Positions 20,134 through 30,803 of a DNA stretch of 64,000 bases are shown one piece after another. Position 1 is the first letter of the stretch. Each line of letters starts with the position of its first letter. This stretch comes from Bacteroidota bacterium (GTDB lineage: Bacteria > Bacteroidota > Ignavibacteria > Ignavibacteriales > Ignavibacteriaceae): positions 1 through 64,000 of the forward strand of contig JAKAKL010000067.1 of assembly GCA_021824565.1 (NCBI GenBank). Direction: 5' to 3'. The notes under the pieces were generated by a model. That model was not told where the DNA came from. It was given only the letters and a program-made list of their open reading frames with translations, and ran no database searches. The translations under genes and the position numbers were made by a program.

Positions 20134-21322
20134 AAACGGCTCTGTTACATCTGTTCAAGGCTTTAAAGCGGCAGGTATTTTTTGCGGTATAAAAAAACGG
20201 AAAAAAGATTTGGCATTAATTTTTTCCGAAGAAGCTTGCACCGTCGCCGGAACTTTTACTTTAAACAAAGTTAAAGCCGCTCCATTAATTATTTCTCAGA
20301 ACGTAATAAAGCTCGGTAAAAAAGCAAAAGCAGTTCTTGTTAATTCCGGCAATGCTAATGCGTGCACCGGCGAAACCGGTTATGACGATGCTTTGAAAAT
20401 GCAAAGATGGTGCGCAGAAAAATTAAATATTCTCCCCGCAGAAGTTTTAATAAGTTCCACCGGAGTTATTGGACAAAAATTGCCGGTAGAAAAAATTGAA
20501 TCCGGATTGAATGAAATTATTCCTCAGCTTTCTACCGACGGCGGTCTTGAAGCTGCTGAAGCCATTATGACTACAGATACTAAAATCAAATCTTTAGCGG
20601 TGAAAATAAATCTGAAAAAAGGAGAGATTTCCATCGGCGGAATTGCAAAAGGCAGCGGAATGATAATGCCGAACATGGCTACGATGTTAGGATTTATTTC
20701 TACCGATGCATCTGTTGAAAAAAATCTTTTGCAAGAAACATTAAGAGAAGCTGTCAATTCTTCTTTCAATAAAATTTCTGTCGACGGCGAAACGAGCACT
20801 AATGATATGGTCGTTCTCATGGCTAATGGTCTTTCCGGAATTTCTATCGACAAAGATTCTGAAGATTATTTGGAATTTCTTTCCGCACTCAAATTTATCA
20901 CGACCGAAATGGCTAAGTCTATTGTTTCCGACGGCGAAGGCGCGACTAAATTAGTTACGATAAATGTGAAGGGAGCAAAAACAAAAGATGACGCCGATCT
21001 TGTAGGAAAGTCGATTGCAAACTCTTCCCTTGTTAAAACTGCAATACACGGCGCCGACGCAAACTGGGGCAGAATTTTAAGCGCCGCCGGACAAAGCGGT
21101 GCAGACTTTGATCCTGCCAATGTATCAATTAGTTTTAACAATCTCCCAATTCTTCTCCCAAATTATACTCTAACTTTAGATGAAGAACTTGCTTCAGCAA
21201 TTTTATCTCAAAAAGAATTTGAAATTAATATTGACCTTGGCTCCGGCAAACAGGAAACTACATGGTGGACTTGCGATCTTACCGAAGAATATGTAAAAAT
21301 TAATGCAGATTATAGAACTTAA
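20117..21322 (+). CDS. argJ: bifunctional glutamate N-acetyltransferase/amino-acid acetyltransferase
   Basis: 'GFKAAGIFCGIKKRKKDLALI', 'GGIAKGSGMIMPNMATMLGFISTDA' autoprocessing site, 'HGADANWGRILSAAGQSG'; likely start at 20117 rather than 20105. Confidence 0.97.
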   Translation: MFQLIENGSVTSVQGFKAAGIFCGIKKRKKDLALIFSEEACTVAGTFTLNKVKAAPLIISQNVIKLGKKAKAVLVNSGNANACTGETGYDDALKMQRWCAEKLNILPAEVLISSTGVIGQKLPVEKIESGLNEIIPQLSTDGGLEAAEAIMTTDTKIKSLAVKINLKKGEISIGGIAKGSGMIMPNMATMLGFISTDASVEKNLLQETLREAVNSSFNKISVDGETSTNDMVVLMANGLSGISIDKDSEDYLEFLSALKFITTEMAKSIVSDGEGATKLVTINVKGAKTKDDADLVGKSIANSSLVKTAIHGADANWGRILSAAGQSGADFDPANVSISFNNLPILLPNYTLTLDEELASAILSQKEFEINIDLGSGKQETTWWTCDLTEEYVKINADYRT

Positions 21323-21336
21323 TTAGGATGATCTTT

Positions 21337-22125
21337 ATGAAAATAGCTGTATTAAAAATTAGCGGTAAAACAATTTCTGAATTTATATCGTCAGAAATAT
21401 GGATTGATGCGATCAAAAATCTTTATAAAGATTTCCAGGGTATTATTATTGTCCACGGTGCCGGTAAGAATATTTCAGAATGGTCGGAAAAACTCGGACA
21501 TCAAAATGAATTTATTAATGGTCAGCGTGTTACTTCCGCGGGGCAAATGGAAGTAGTTGCGGCTGTTCAAGCCGGCTTAATTAATTCTCAATTATTAGCT
21601 AAGTTGAATTCTTCAGACTTTGAAGCTGTCGGCTTATCCGGGATCGACAGAGGAACATTTGTTGCAAGTTATTTCGATAAAAATCTCGGCTATGTCGGAA
21701 AGCCTGAACTTGTCGGGTCTGCAAAATGGATTAATCAACTTTTGAAAGAAAGAATCATCCCGGTTTTCTCAAGCGTTTGCAGAGATGCAGACGGAAATTT
21801 AATGAATGTTAATGCGGATATTTTTGCCGAATCACTTTCGCTTGCCGTAAAAGCCGACTCTGTTTTTTTCGTCTCGGATGTTGACGGCGTTAAACTCAAC
21901 GGCAACGTAGTAAATTCACTTAGTGAAGATGAAATCATAAAAGGTATTGTAGCTGGAGAAATCACAGACGGCATGATACCAAAATTAAAGAGCTGCATTG
22001 AGCTTTTAAAAATGGGAATAAACAAAATCTGGATCGGATCTAAAGTCACTGGCATAAACGAAATCAACGGAACTTGGATCATCACTAAAACTGAAAGCGG
22101 ATATGGAAAAGTCGGCATTGCTTAA
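21337..22125 (+). CDS. argB: acetylglutamate kinase
   Basis: Amino-acid kinase fold: 'IIIVHGAGKNISEWSEKLGHQNEFINGQRVTSAGQMEVV', 'VNADIFAESLSLAVKADSVFFVSDVDGVKLNG'; within arg operon. Confidence 0.93.
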   Translation: MKIAVLKISGKTISEFISSEIWIDAIKNLYKDFQGIIIVHGAGKNISEWSEKLGHQNEFINGQRVTSAGQMEVVAAVQAGLINSQLLAKLNSSDFEAVGLSGIDRGTFVASYFDKNLGYVGKPELVGSAKWINQLLKERIIPVFSSVCRDADGNLMNVNADIFAESLSLAVKADSVFFVSDVDGVKLNGNVVNSLSEDEIIKGIVAGEITDGMIPKLKSCIELLKMGINKIWIGSKVTGINEINGTWIITKTESGYGKVGIA

Positions 22126-23269
22126 AAACTACAATAGATTCACTGTTGAATTTGATCATGGAAATGGATTTTTTCTCTACGATAAAAATGGGAAAGAATA
22201 TATTGATTTTTACTGCGGTATAGCTGTTACCAGCTTTGGTCATAATAATTCGATTCTTAAGGCTGCTGCTATTGAACAAATAAATAAACTGTGGCACACT
22301 TCAAATTTATTCACCTCTTCGCTCCAGGAAAGTCTTGCGAATAAGCTTTCTGAAAAATCCGGAATGGATTATGTTTTCTTCTGTAACTCCGGAACGGAAG
22401 CCGTTGAAGCGGCGATAAAGTTTGCGCGAAAGTGGGGCGCGGGAAGAAATAATATTATAGCCGCGCACGGCAGCTTTCATGGAAGAAGCTACGGCGCATT
22501 ATCCGCTACCGGTCAATTTAAATTTTGGAATGGCTTTGAACCTCTGGTACCTGGCTTTTCTCATGTTCCATTCGGAAGCATTTCTGCTGTTGTTAATGCA
22601 ATTAATGATAATACCGCCGCTGTAATGGTTGAAACAATTCAAGGCGAAGGCGGCGTTAATGTTCCGCCGGATGATTATTTGATTGGTCTAAGAGAACTTT
22701 GCTCTGAAAAAAATATTCTGCTTATTGTTGATGAAATTCAAACCGGCATAGGAAGAACTGGAAAATTTTATTCTTACCAGCATGAAAATATAATTCCGGA
22801 TATAGTTACATCCGCCAAAGGACTCGCAAATGGAATTCCCCTAGGTGCGACACTTTGTTCCAAAGAAGTTGCGGAATGTATTAAACCCGGAGATCATGGC
22901 TCCACTTTCGGCGGCAATCCAATTGCCGTAGCAGTCGCAAATAAAGTTGTCGATCTTCTTGATGAAAATTTTCTCGGCGAAATTGAAAAGATCGGAACTA
23001 TTTTATTAAACGGACTTCACGGATTACATCATTCTTCTATCAAAAATATAAGAGGCAAAGGTCTTATCATTGGTGTTGAGTTCTCTCCGGAAGTCTCTGC
23101 TAAAAAAGTTTCTTCGCGTATGCTTGAAGAAGGCTTTGTTGTTGGTACCGCCGGTGATTATGTTTTGAGAATCCTTCCACCGTTCATTGTTACTCAAAAT
23201 GAAATAGCAAAATTTCTTTTAACGCTTAAAAAAATCATAGACGAATTATCAGATAATAATAACAAGTAG
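22103..23269 (+). CDS. argD: acetylornithine aminotransferase (class III)
   Basis: 'FCNSGTEAVEAAIKFARKW', 'GSFHGRSYGALSATGQ', 'LLIVDEIQTGIGRTGKFYSYQHENIIPDIVTSAKGLANGIPLGA'. Confidence 0.95.
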   Translation: MEKSALLKNYNRFTVEFDHGNGFFLYDKNGKEYIDFYCGIAVTSFGHNNSILKAAAIEQINKLWHTSNLFTSSLQESLANKLSEKSGMDYVFFCNSGTEAVEAAIKFARKWGAGRNNIIAAHGSFHGRSYGALSATGQFKFWNGFEPLVPGFSHVPFGSISAVVNAINDNTAAVMVETIQGEGGVNVPPDDYLIGLRELCSEKNILLIVDEIQTGIGRTGKFYSYQHENIIPDIVTSAKGLANGIPLGATLCSKEVAECIKPGDHGSTFGGNPIAVAVANKVVDLLDENFLGEIEKIGTILLNGLHGLHHSSIKNIRGKGLIIGVEFSPEVSAKKVSSRMLEEGFVVGTAGDYVLRILPPFIVTQNEIAKFLLTLKKIIDELSDNNNK

Positions 23270-23277
23270 AAAATATT

Positions 23278-23733
23278 ATGTCGGCAAAATTAAGAAGACT
23301 AAACAGGATTAAAGAACTGCTTAACAACAGGTTTATTTCATCGCACGAAAACTTAGTAAAAATACTGGATGCGGAAGGAATTGAAGTTACACAAGCTACC
23401 CTGAGCCGCGATTTTGCAGAACTCGGCGTTATACGCGCTATTACTGAAAAAGGTGCGCGTTATATTCTTGATTCGCATGAATCCGGAAAACAAATAGCGA
23501 AGCTCATAGGTTTTGAAATTCTCAGCGTTCATAATAACGAATCTCTTATCGTGGTTAGAACGCTTGCCGGGCGCGCTCAAGGCATTGCACATTTTATCGA
23601 CCGTTTAAATAGTTCGGAAATCCTTGGTACGGTTGCCGGCGACGACACCGTGCTTGTTATTCCAAGTTCTCACAATCATATTCAAAATATTGTTTCATTA
23701 GTAAAAAAAATGATGACCGAGCATGTCGGTTAA
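23278..23733 (+). CDS. argR: arginine repressor
   Basis: 'RRLNRIKELLNNRFISSHENLVKILDAEGIEVTQATLSRDFAELGVIR' wHTH; 'GTVAGDDTVLVIP' C-domain. Confidence 0.97.
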   Translation: MSAKLRRLNRIKELLNNRFISSHENLVKILDAEGIEVTQATLSRDFAELGVIRAITEKGARYILDSHESGKQIAKLIGFEILSVHNNESLIVVRTLAGRAQGIAHFIDRLNSSEILGTVAGDDTVLVIPSSHNHIQNIVSLVKKMMTEHVG

Positions 23734-23756
23734 TTAAAAGTTAGAAGGAGTTAATT

Positions 23757-24977
23757 ATGTCTAAGAAAAAAATTGTTGTTGCTTATTCCGGCGGATTAGA
23801 TACTTCTGTAATGGTAAAGTGGTTAAGTGAAAAATATGACGCTGAAATTGTTACCGCTACAGGTTTTCTCGGTCAGGTAAAGGAGATTGAAGGTGTAAAG
23901 GAGAAAGCGGCTAAGACAGGCGCGGTTAAATCTTACGTCTTCGATCTAAGAGAAGAATTTTTAACGCAGTATGCATGGAAGGCACTGAAAGCAGGCGCTC
24001 TCTACGAAGGCAACTATCCGATGGCTACTGCTATCGGCAGACCGCTGCTTGCAAAAATGCTTGTCGACGTTGCAATGCAGGAAGATGCAGACGCTGTTTC
24101 TCACGGCTGCACCGGCAAAGGAAATGACCAGGTAAGATTTGAAGTGGGAGTTCAAACTCTTGCGCCTTCTCTTGAAATAATCGCGCCTTTAAGACTGTGG
24201 GAATTTAAGAGCCGCGAAGAAGAAATGGATTACGCGCTTCAGCATAAGATTCCGATTAAAGCGACTAAAGATAATCCATATTCAATTGACGAAAACCTTT
24301 GGGGCATCGCAATTGAATGCGGTGTTCTCGAAGACCCGGAAGCTGCGCCGCCTGAAGATGCCTATCAAATTACAACCAGCCCCAAAAATGCGCCGAATAC
24401 TCCTGAAGAGGTTACCATTGGATTTGAAAAAGGAATTCCTGTAAGTTTGAACGGTATCTCAATGAACGCTGTTGACCTTGTAACAAGGCTGAAAGAAATC
24501 GGCGCTGCTAACGGCGTCGGTAGATTAGACCTTATTGAGAACAGAGTTGTCGGAATTAAATCAAGAGAAGTTTATGAAGCGCCTGCGGCTCTTATTCTTC
24601 ATCATGCGCATTTTGAGCTGGAGAAATTAATTTTGGATAAAGAAACTTTTAGATACAAACAAAACGTTTCTAATAAAATTGCGAACCTTATTTACGACGG
24701 CTTGTGGTACTCCCCTCTTTTCAAATCTTTGATGGCTTTTGTTGATTCCACACAGGAAAATATCACCGGCGAAATTAAATTGGAATTATACAAAGGCTCA
24801 ATTAAAACTCTGTCGAGGAGCTCGGTTTACAGCCTCTATAATAAAAACCTTGCTACTTATACTTCCGAAGATACTTTTGATCACAAAGCTTCGGACGGAT
24901 TTATTAAAATATACGGGCTTCCATACAAAACCATTACCCAGGTGCAAAATTCAGTTAATCTTGAGGTAACGGTATAA
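23757..24977 (+). CDS. argG: argininosuccinate synthase
   Basis: '[19 protein letters not shown]', '[14 protein letters not shown]'; strong SD AGAAGGAG. Confidence 0.98.
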   Translation: MSKKKIVVAYSGGLDTSVMVKWLSEKYDAEIVTATGFLGQVKEIEGVKEKAAKTGAVKSYVFDLREEFLTQYAWKALKAGALYEGNYPMATAIGRPLLAKMLVDVAMQEDADAVSHGCTGKGNDQVRFEVGVQTLAPSLEIIAPLRLWEFKSREEEMDYALQHKIPIKATKDNPYSIDENLWGIAIECGVLEDPEAAPPEDAYQITTSPKNAPNTPEEVTIGFEKGIPVSLNGISMNAVDLVTRLKEIGAANGVGRLDLIENRVVGIKSREVYEAPAALILHHAHFELEKLILDKETFRYKQNVSNKIANLIYDGLWYSPLFKSLMAFVDSTQENITGEIKLELYKGSIKTLSRSSVYSLYNKNLATYTSEDTFDHKASDGFIKIYGLPYKTITQVQNSVNLEVTV

Positions 24978-26347
24978 TGCTTTGGGGCGGACGTTTTAAG
25001 GAAAGCCTAAATTTAAAAGCTCTGAAGTTTTCTTCATCCTTAAACGTAGATATTAACTTAATCGAAGAAGATATTGAAGGAAGCATTGCTCACGCTGCAA
25101 TGCTTTCCAAAACCGGAATTATTTCACCGGAAGAATCGGAAAAAATAATTAATGGGCTTCTTCAAATTAAAAATGAATGGGAAAACAATTCTTGGAAACC
25201 TGATGAGAATGAGTTTGAAGATATTCATTCTGCGGTTGAAACAAAATTGTTCAATATCATCGGCGATTCTGCTGGCAAGCTTCATACCGGCAGAAGCCGG
25301 AATGATCAGGTTGCGACAGACTTAATTTTGTGGACTAAAAATGCTTGCACTCTGTTAGAACAAACGCTAACTAATATTCAGAAGACATTCATTGACATTT
25401 CTTCTAATCATACGGAAACAATAATTACAGGCTATACTCATCTGCAAAGGGCACAGCCAATTTCCCTTGCCTTCCATCTGCTTGCTTATGTTGAAATGTT
25501 CCAGCGTGATAAAAAAAGATTTAACATTTTAAAAGTATCATTAAATGAATCTCCTCTTGGTTCCGGTGCGCTTGCCGGATCTACTTTGCCGCTCGATAGA
25601 AATTTCACTACAGAAAAACTTGGATTTGATTCCCCATCCGCTAATGCTCTTGATTCGGTTTCAAACAGAGATTTTATTCTGGACTTTCTTAACGCGTCTT
25701 CAATAGGCATGATGCATCTTAGCAGACTTTCGGAAGAAATAATTATTTGGTCAACTTCGGAATTTAATTTTATTAAGCTCGCAGACAATTATTCCACCGG
25801 CTCATCCTTAATGCCTCAGAAAAAAAATCCCGACCTTGCCGAACTTATCCGCGGCAGAACAGGAAAAATTTACGGAAATTATATCTCCTTTGCGTCAACG
25901 ATGAAAGGACTTCCGCTTAGCTATAACCGCGATCTCCAGGAAGACAAAGAACCTTTATTCAGTTCCTTTTTTACTTATGTCGATTCGCTTGAAATAATGA
26001 ACGAAATGATCTCATCGGCAAAGTTTAATGCCGGTAAATTTATTAACGAGCTTAAAGGAGATTTTTCACTGGCTACCGATCTCGCTGACTGGCTTGTTCT
26101 AAAAGGTATACCGTTTAGGAAGGCTCATGAAATTGTCGGCGAAGTTGTAAAGCGGCTTGAAGAAAAAAATCAAAACTTCACCGGCGCAGATTTAGCCTTC
26201 TTAAAAAAAATTAATCCCATTTTCGACGAGACTGCTATCGAATGTCTAAATATTTCTACATCGCTTGAGAGAAAAAAAACTTACGGTTCGCCTAATCCTT
26301 ACTTCATTAAAGAACAAATCAGCCGCTGGCAGAAATTGCTTTCGTAA
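24977..26347 (+). CDS. argH: argininosuccinate lyase
   Basis: 'LWGGRFKE', 'HTGRSRNDQVATD', 'GSSLMPQKKNPD'. Confidence 0.98.
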   Translation: MLWGGRFKESLNLKALKFSSSLNVDINLIEEDIEGSIAHAAMLSKTGIISPEESEKIINGLLQIKNEWENNSWKPDENEFEDIHSAVETKLFNIIGDSAGKLHTGRSRNDQVATDLILWTKNACTLLEQTLTNIQKTFIDISSNHTETIITGYTHLQRAQPISLAFHLLAYVEMFQRDKKRFNILKVSLNESPLGSGALAGSTLPLDRNFTTEKLGFDSPSANALDSVSNRDFILDFLNASSIGMMHLSRLSEEIIIWSTSEFNFIKLADNYSTGSSLMPQKKNPDLAELIRGRTGKIYGNYISFASTMKGLPLSYNRDLQEDKEPLFSSFFTYVDSLEIMNEMISSAKFNAGKFINELKGDFSLATDLADWLVLKGIPFRKAHEIVGEVVKRLEEKNQNFTGADLAFLKKINPIFDETAIECLNISTSLERKKTYGSPNPYFIKEQISRWQKLLS

Positions 26348-26358
26348 TTTTCTTAGGC

Positions 26359-28917
26359 TTATTTCAGCAGCATAATCTTAGTAGAGGTCATTTGATCTTC
26401 GACTCTCAAGTTAGTTATATAAACTCCGCTCGAAACACTTACGCCTTTATCGTTCTTCCCGTCCCACCTGTACAAATAATTTCCTGAAGAAAGATTTTTG
26501 TTTATTATTCTTTTTATCAGCCTGCCTTGAATATCATATATCGAAAGCTGGACTAAAGTATTTGTGTATTTCTCCGGGATATTAACGCTTAATATCGTTG
26601 AAGGATTAAAAGGATTCGGATAAGCTTTTACTGTCAAATAACTGTCCGGAATATTTTTCTGATCATCGTTTCCATTTATGCCTGTTATTAAACCGGCTCC
26701 CGGACCTCTGCTGGCGCCGCTGTTATCTGCTAAATATGCGTTTACCCACGATGGACGAAGTGCTGAAGACAATGCTGAGTCTCTCCATTCCTGATCTGTA
26801 AGTCTTACAAAATTAGATGATGTATAATCATAATAACTTGAGACCGGTCCGATAAAAGCTGTTAGTTGTTTATCAGGTAAAGGAGCTATGAACACGCCTA
26901 AATTCACTTTGCCTGTTCCAACATGCTTTACCCATCCTAATGGGAATCCGCTGCAGTCCGTAGGCACTGTATGAATATCGGCTACTACATAGTTGCTGTC
27001 GTACATATTTGTATCCCAGTAATACAAAGTGTTATACCAGCCAGTAAAGCCTAATGCACCGCCGCAGCCGGAAGGCGGATTATATGTATGCTGAAGAAAA
27101 TTAATTTCATTAGAAGTAAATGGAGTCGAGCTTAATTCCTTTTGAGTTATTGTATATAAAGTATCTGCAACCTTTCCAAGATTACTAAAATAATAATTGA
27201 CTGGCAGCATACCATTTACATTCGAAATGTTCAAAGCTGAAAAATCCTTTTGCGCGTTTTCTGCTAAAGTTTTTAAGTTTAGATAAAATTCCGGGATTGG
27301 TTCTATATAGGTATAAGGAAACGAACATGTAATACCGCCGGTATAGGATTGTTTAGTATATAATAAATTATCATGCCGCAACTCTGCCCATGAAGCAAGC
27401 TGCGTATTTAATTTTTCTTGCCAGAAGCCAGCCGTCTTCATGAATGCCGGAAGTGAAGTTCTATCTGCCGGAGGATTTAAAGCCCGGATTGAATTCACCC
27501 ACATATTATAAAAGCTCTGCTGCCAGAAATCAGTTCCGTAAGAATCTATCAAATATCTTAACGCGGCAAGATTACTTCCGTAATTATAATTTGTAATTTC
27601 ATCCTGGAGCAATTGTCCCGCAGCGCTGTTGCCGAGCGCGAACATAACATCCAGAGACGACGGCAAGAGCCTGCATGACTTTGTCCTGTCCCAGACTACG
27701 TTTGAGGTCACATAAGAGTCGATAATAAATCTTTGTCCGAATAATAAAAATGAAGACGCCGGTATTATACTGTCGGGCTTAAAAGGATCATGATATAATA
27801 TCTGCGATAATATCGCTTGATACGCAAAAGATTGGTTCTTCAAAGTGTCCTGGAATTCCACAAGCTTTAAGCTGTCTAACAGATCGCTTGCTTTATTTAA
27901 GCTGACCGCATTCTTCATGTACGCGAGATTATCTATCGTTACATTATCCTGGTCTCCGACAAAGAATTTCAATATGCTTTCAATCGTATTGTAAGTTGAG
28001 TTCACTCCCGCGGCATCGTAAAGCTCGCGTATCAGCATTGCATCGATAGTCTGTCGTTTAACAGAGTTATAAATTGCTATTGAGTCCCTCGTATTATATG
28101 CTCTTGGCGGCAGCAAATAAATTTCTATTCTGCCAAGCCACATCATAGCTCGAAAATAATTCGCAAGGATAGGATAAATTGGATCGTCATAATGCCCGCG
28201 CGGCTTAAACTGGCTCCAATCATATGCAACAGGGAGAGAAGAAAATAAAGTATCATTGCTCATTCCGCTTGCCGCCATTATTTCCGTCATTACATTGCTG
28301 ATCTTAGCCGCGTTGCTCGAATAAACCGGAGTTGTTTGTACACCGATCAAATCTAAAGGCACCGTAAGATAAAAATCCGCATCCATTAATGACTGCGTCA
28401 TTGCAGGATTGTTTGAATATGCAGAAGCGAGACCTGGAATTCCATCATGCATTTTTATCAACATACTCTTCAATGTATCAATTATAACGTTCCGTTCAAC
28501 ATCTTTTAATATACTATCATAAGATTTATGCAGCGCATGAAGTATCGCATCGGTGGAAATATACACCGGCAGATCTTTCTGATAAATATCTTGAAGAGCT
28601 TCGCCGTACTCCTGGTAGCTGAGCCTTTCGCTTACCATAAAGCCGTTCTGCTTTAACAAAGATTTTTCATAATCCGTTAATTTATATTTTGCGTCTATAC
28701 TGTCGAAGTAAACGGCGGAATTATAATCTTGCTGAATATTGCCGGCAAACTTGCCCGCGTCGTATAATTGCAGCAGCGCCTGCGTTGAAATATTCTGGTG
28801 TGTTTGAAGAAATAGTTTGTATGCTTCTAAATTAAAGTTAGAAGTTTGTGCTTTGACGTTTGTCAAGTAAATGAACAAGAGAAAAAGAACCGTAGAAAAC
28901 TTATAAATGTTTTTCAT
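26359..28917 (-). CDS. DUF3160-like secreted protein with type-A T9SS sorting domain
   Basis: 'YQEYGEALQDIYQKDLPVYISTDAILHALHKSYDSIL'; C-terminal 'AYPNPFNPSTILSVNIP...SSGVYITNLRVE'; likely start at MKNIYKF (28917). Confidence 0.85.
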   Translation of the reverse strand: MKNIYKFSTVLFLLFIYLTNVKAQTSNFNLEAYKLFLQTHQNISTQALLQLYDAGKFAGNIQQDYNSAVYFDSIDAKYKLTDYEKSLLKQNGFMVSERLSYQEYGEALQDIYQKDLPVYISTDAILHALHKSYDSILKDVERNVIIDTLKSMLIKMHDGIPGLASAYSNNPAMTQSLMDADFYLTVPLDLIGVQTTPVYSSNAAKISNVMTEIMAASGMSNDTLFSSLPVAYDWSQFKPRGHYDDPIYPILANYFRAMMWLGRIEIYLLPPRAYNTRDSIAIYNSVKRQTIDAMLIRELYDAAGVNSTYNTIESILKFFVGDQDNVTIDNLAYMKNAVSLNKASDLLDSLKLVEFQDTLKNQSFAYQAILSQILYHDPFKPDSIIPASSFLLFGQRFIIDSYVTSNVVWDRTKSCRLLPSSLDVMFALGNSAAGQLLQDEITNYNYGSNLAALRYLIDSYGTDFWQQSFYNMWVNSIRALNPPADRTSLPAFMKTAGFWQEKLNTQLASWAELRHDNLLYTKQSYTGGITCSFPYTYIEPIPEFYLNLKTLAENAQKDFSALNISNVNGMLPVNYYFSNLGKVADTLYTITQKELSSTPFTSNEINFLQHTYNPPSGCGGALGFTGWYNTLYYWDTNMYDSNYVVADIHTVPTDCSGFPLGWVKHVGTGKVNLGVFIAPLPDKQLTAFIGPVSSYYDYTSSNFVRLTDQEWRDSALSSALRPSWVNAYLADNSGASRGPGAGLITGINGNDDQKNIPDSYLTVKAYPNPFNPSTILSVNIPEKYTNTLVQLSIYDIQGRLIKRIINKNLSSGNYLYRWDGKNDKGVSVSSGVYITNLRVEDQMTSTKIMLLK

Positions 28918-29283
28918 GTCTACTCCCGTTAAAATAGTCGATGTTATATTAAAAAAATTTCGTGAATAAATCAATTTATCGCTTTACCGTTTGATACTAA
29001 CAATATGCCAGACAGTTTTAATTTGTTGATTGTTTTCCCGTAACTAATTTTTGCAGCTTTGACCTATAGACGTCTTCTGCATTTAAAATAATTACTCATC
29101 AATCGGTTTCATTAAGCTAAGCGGGCAAGAAAATAAGAGCTAGTTTTTAATTTATAAGCCTGCTTAAAAAAATTAACAGCCTGCCGGCAAGTAAATTATG
29201 CTGCAAGCTCGTGAAATAGTTCGTAAATAGAAGTTTTTACAATAAAAAATTAAGTTCAGAAGCCATTGGGGGAATTTCACCGC

Positions 29284-29602
29284 GCTTCGCGGAAAGTGCA
29301 CGGGACATTTCAAGGTTGACATTTCTCAATAATGGGATGTAATTTGACTTCGCGCAAAGTACACGGGGCTTCGCGAGAAATACAGGAGGCTTCGTTTAAA
29401 GTACACGAAGCTTCGTGGAAAGTGCAAGGGGCATTTCAAAGCTGACATTTCTCAATAATGGGATGTAATTTGACTTCGCGCAAAGTACACGAGGCTTCGT
29501 TTAAAGTGCACGGGGCTTCGCGAAGAGTACAGGAGGCTTCGTTTAAAGTACACAGAGCCTCGGGAAAAGTGCACGGGGCATTTCTTGACTGATAAATGCC
29601 TT
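29284..29602. repeat. 21-bp-register tandem array with interspersed 42-bp module
   Basis: CTTCGCGCAAAGTACACGGGG-type units; 42-bp CATTTCAARGYTGACATTTCTCAATAATGGGATGTAATTTGA at 29306 and 29432 (offset 126), third CATTTC at 29579 (offset 147). Confidence 0.9.
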
Positions 29603-29637
29603 TACGCTGAATGCACATGACTTTTCGTAGGAGAAAT

Positions 29638-29686
29638 TAGTCATTTGCCATCCGTCTTTAGTCACCGGACATTCGTTATTGTCAAT
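29638..29686. repeat. heptamer-phased degenerate repeat
   Basis: TTAGTCA TTTGCCA TCCGTCT TTAGTCA CCGGACA TTCGTTA TTGTCAA. Confidence 0.4.
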
Positions 29687-29767
29687 AAAAGAATGTACTT
29701 TACATAATTTTCAATTGCTTCTTACAATAATTTTTCAAAGAACTATGTGGTAATTGCAGAGCATGAT

Positions 29768-30649
29768 TTATTTTATCAGCATCATCTTCTTAATTGAACT
29801 GTATTCCTTCGGCGATCCGTTAATGCTCTGCGCCGTCAGCCTGTATATGTATATTCCACTCGACAATCTCTCCCCGTTGAAATTATTCTCATAATATCCC
29901 GCTTTCATCTCGCGGTTATTTACCAATGCTGCTGCTTCTCTTCCTAATATGTCGTATATTTTTATCGTTACTCTGCTGTCCACAGGAAGCTGGTAGCTTA
30001 TCTTAGTCGCCGGGTTGAACGGGTTTGGATAATTCTGATAAAGTTCATACTTATCCGGCAAATAATCACTTTTACTTTTTACATTAGTAATTGTCCGGGT
30101 TTTCTGTAATCGAACAAGATCAAATAATACACTGCCGTTTGCTAATTCAGTTATTCCCGCAGAGAGTTTAACAGCTATCGTATCTTGCGGCTGCAGCGAC
30201 AATGTGTCGGTTATCGAATACTCGGTCCAATCGGTCGTATCGAAATAAGTCCTCTTAAAACAGACCCACGTATTATTAGACCGGATACCAAATTCAAAAT
30301 TACCTGCCCAATGATTAATACTCTTGCACCAGACCGACATTTCATAAATGCCTAAACCTGATTGCCCTGTTATATAAGTCATTGCATATCCTTCCTGCGG
30401 AACCCAGCCGGGCATTATTTGCAGTGACCATGAGCCTCCGTTTAAGGGCGCGCCTTGAACAATCTTTGCCAATGATGTATCCGCAGTCCACGACGCAAGT
30501 GTTGGCTGTCCGTTAATTTCAAAGCTCGAATTTTGTATTAAGTTTGTTGAATCGCTAAGTGATGATGGGATTGCGGAAGAAGTGTAAAGAGCCGTAAACA
30601 TAAAAATCATAATAATAAATTCGCGAAAAAGAAATCTATTATTTTTCAT
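29768..30649 (-). CDS. secreted protein with type-A T9SS sorting domain, carbohydrate-binding-like N-region
   Basis: 'NLIQNSSFEINGQPTLASWTAD' CBM-like start; 'YELYQNYPNPFNPATKISYQLP...LSSGIYIYRL'. Confidence 0.8.
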   Translation of the reverse strand: MKNNRFLFREFIIMIFMFTALYTSSAIPSSLSDSTNLIQNSSFEINGQPTLASWTADTSLAKIVQGAPLNGGSWSLQIMPGWVPQEGYAMTYITGQSGLGIYEMSVWCKSINHWAGNFEFGIRSNNTWVCFKRTYFDTTDWTEYSITDTLSLQPQDTIAVKLSAGITELANGSVLFDLVRLQKTRTITNVKSKSDYLPDKYELYQNYPNPFNPATKISYQLPVDSRVTIKIYDILGREAAALVNNREMKAGYYENNFNGERLSSGIYIYRLTAQSINGSPKEYSSIKKMMLIK

Positions 30650-30803
30650 ATTAACTCCTTAAATAAATACCCGTATAATCAGTTGTACGATTTAAGAAAT
30701 ATTATAATTGATATTACACATTTATATAAAAAAGTTCTACATCTGTAAAACACCCCAATCAATATTATTTATTTTTGCTTCTTAAAATATTAACCGGTTA
30801 ATA

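Noticed and set aside
21735-22118. 127-aa minus-strand ORF antisense to argB
   Set aside because: Shadow ORF
29436-29618. 60-aa ORF MCIQRKG...CTLNEASCTLREV
   Set aside because: Lies entirely in the second tandem array; heptad look comes from the 21-bp period
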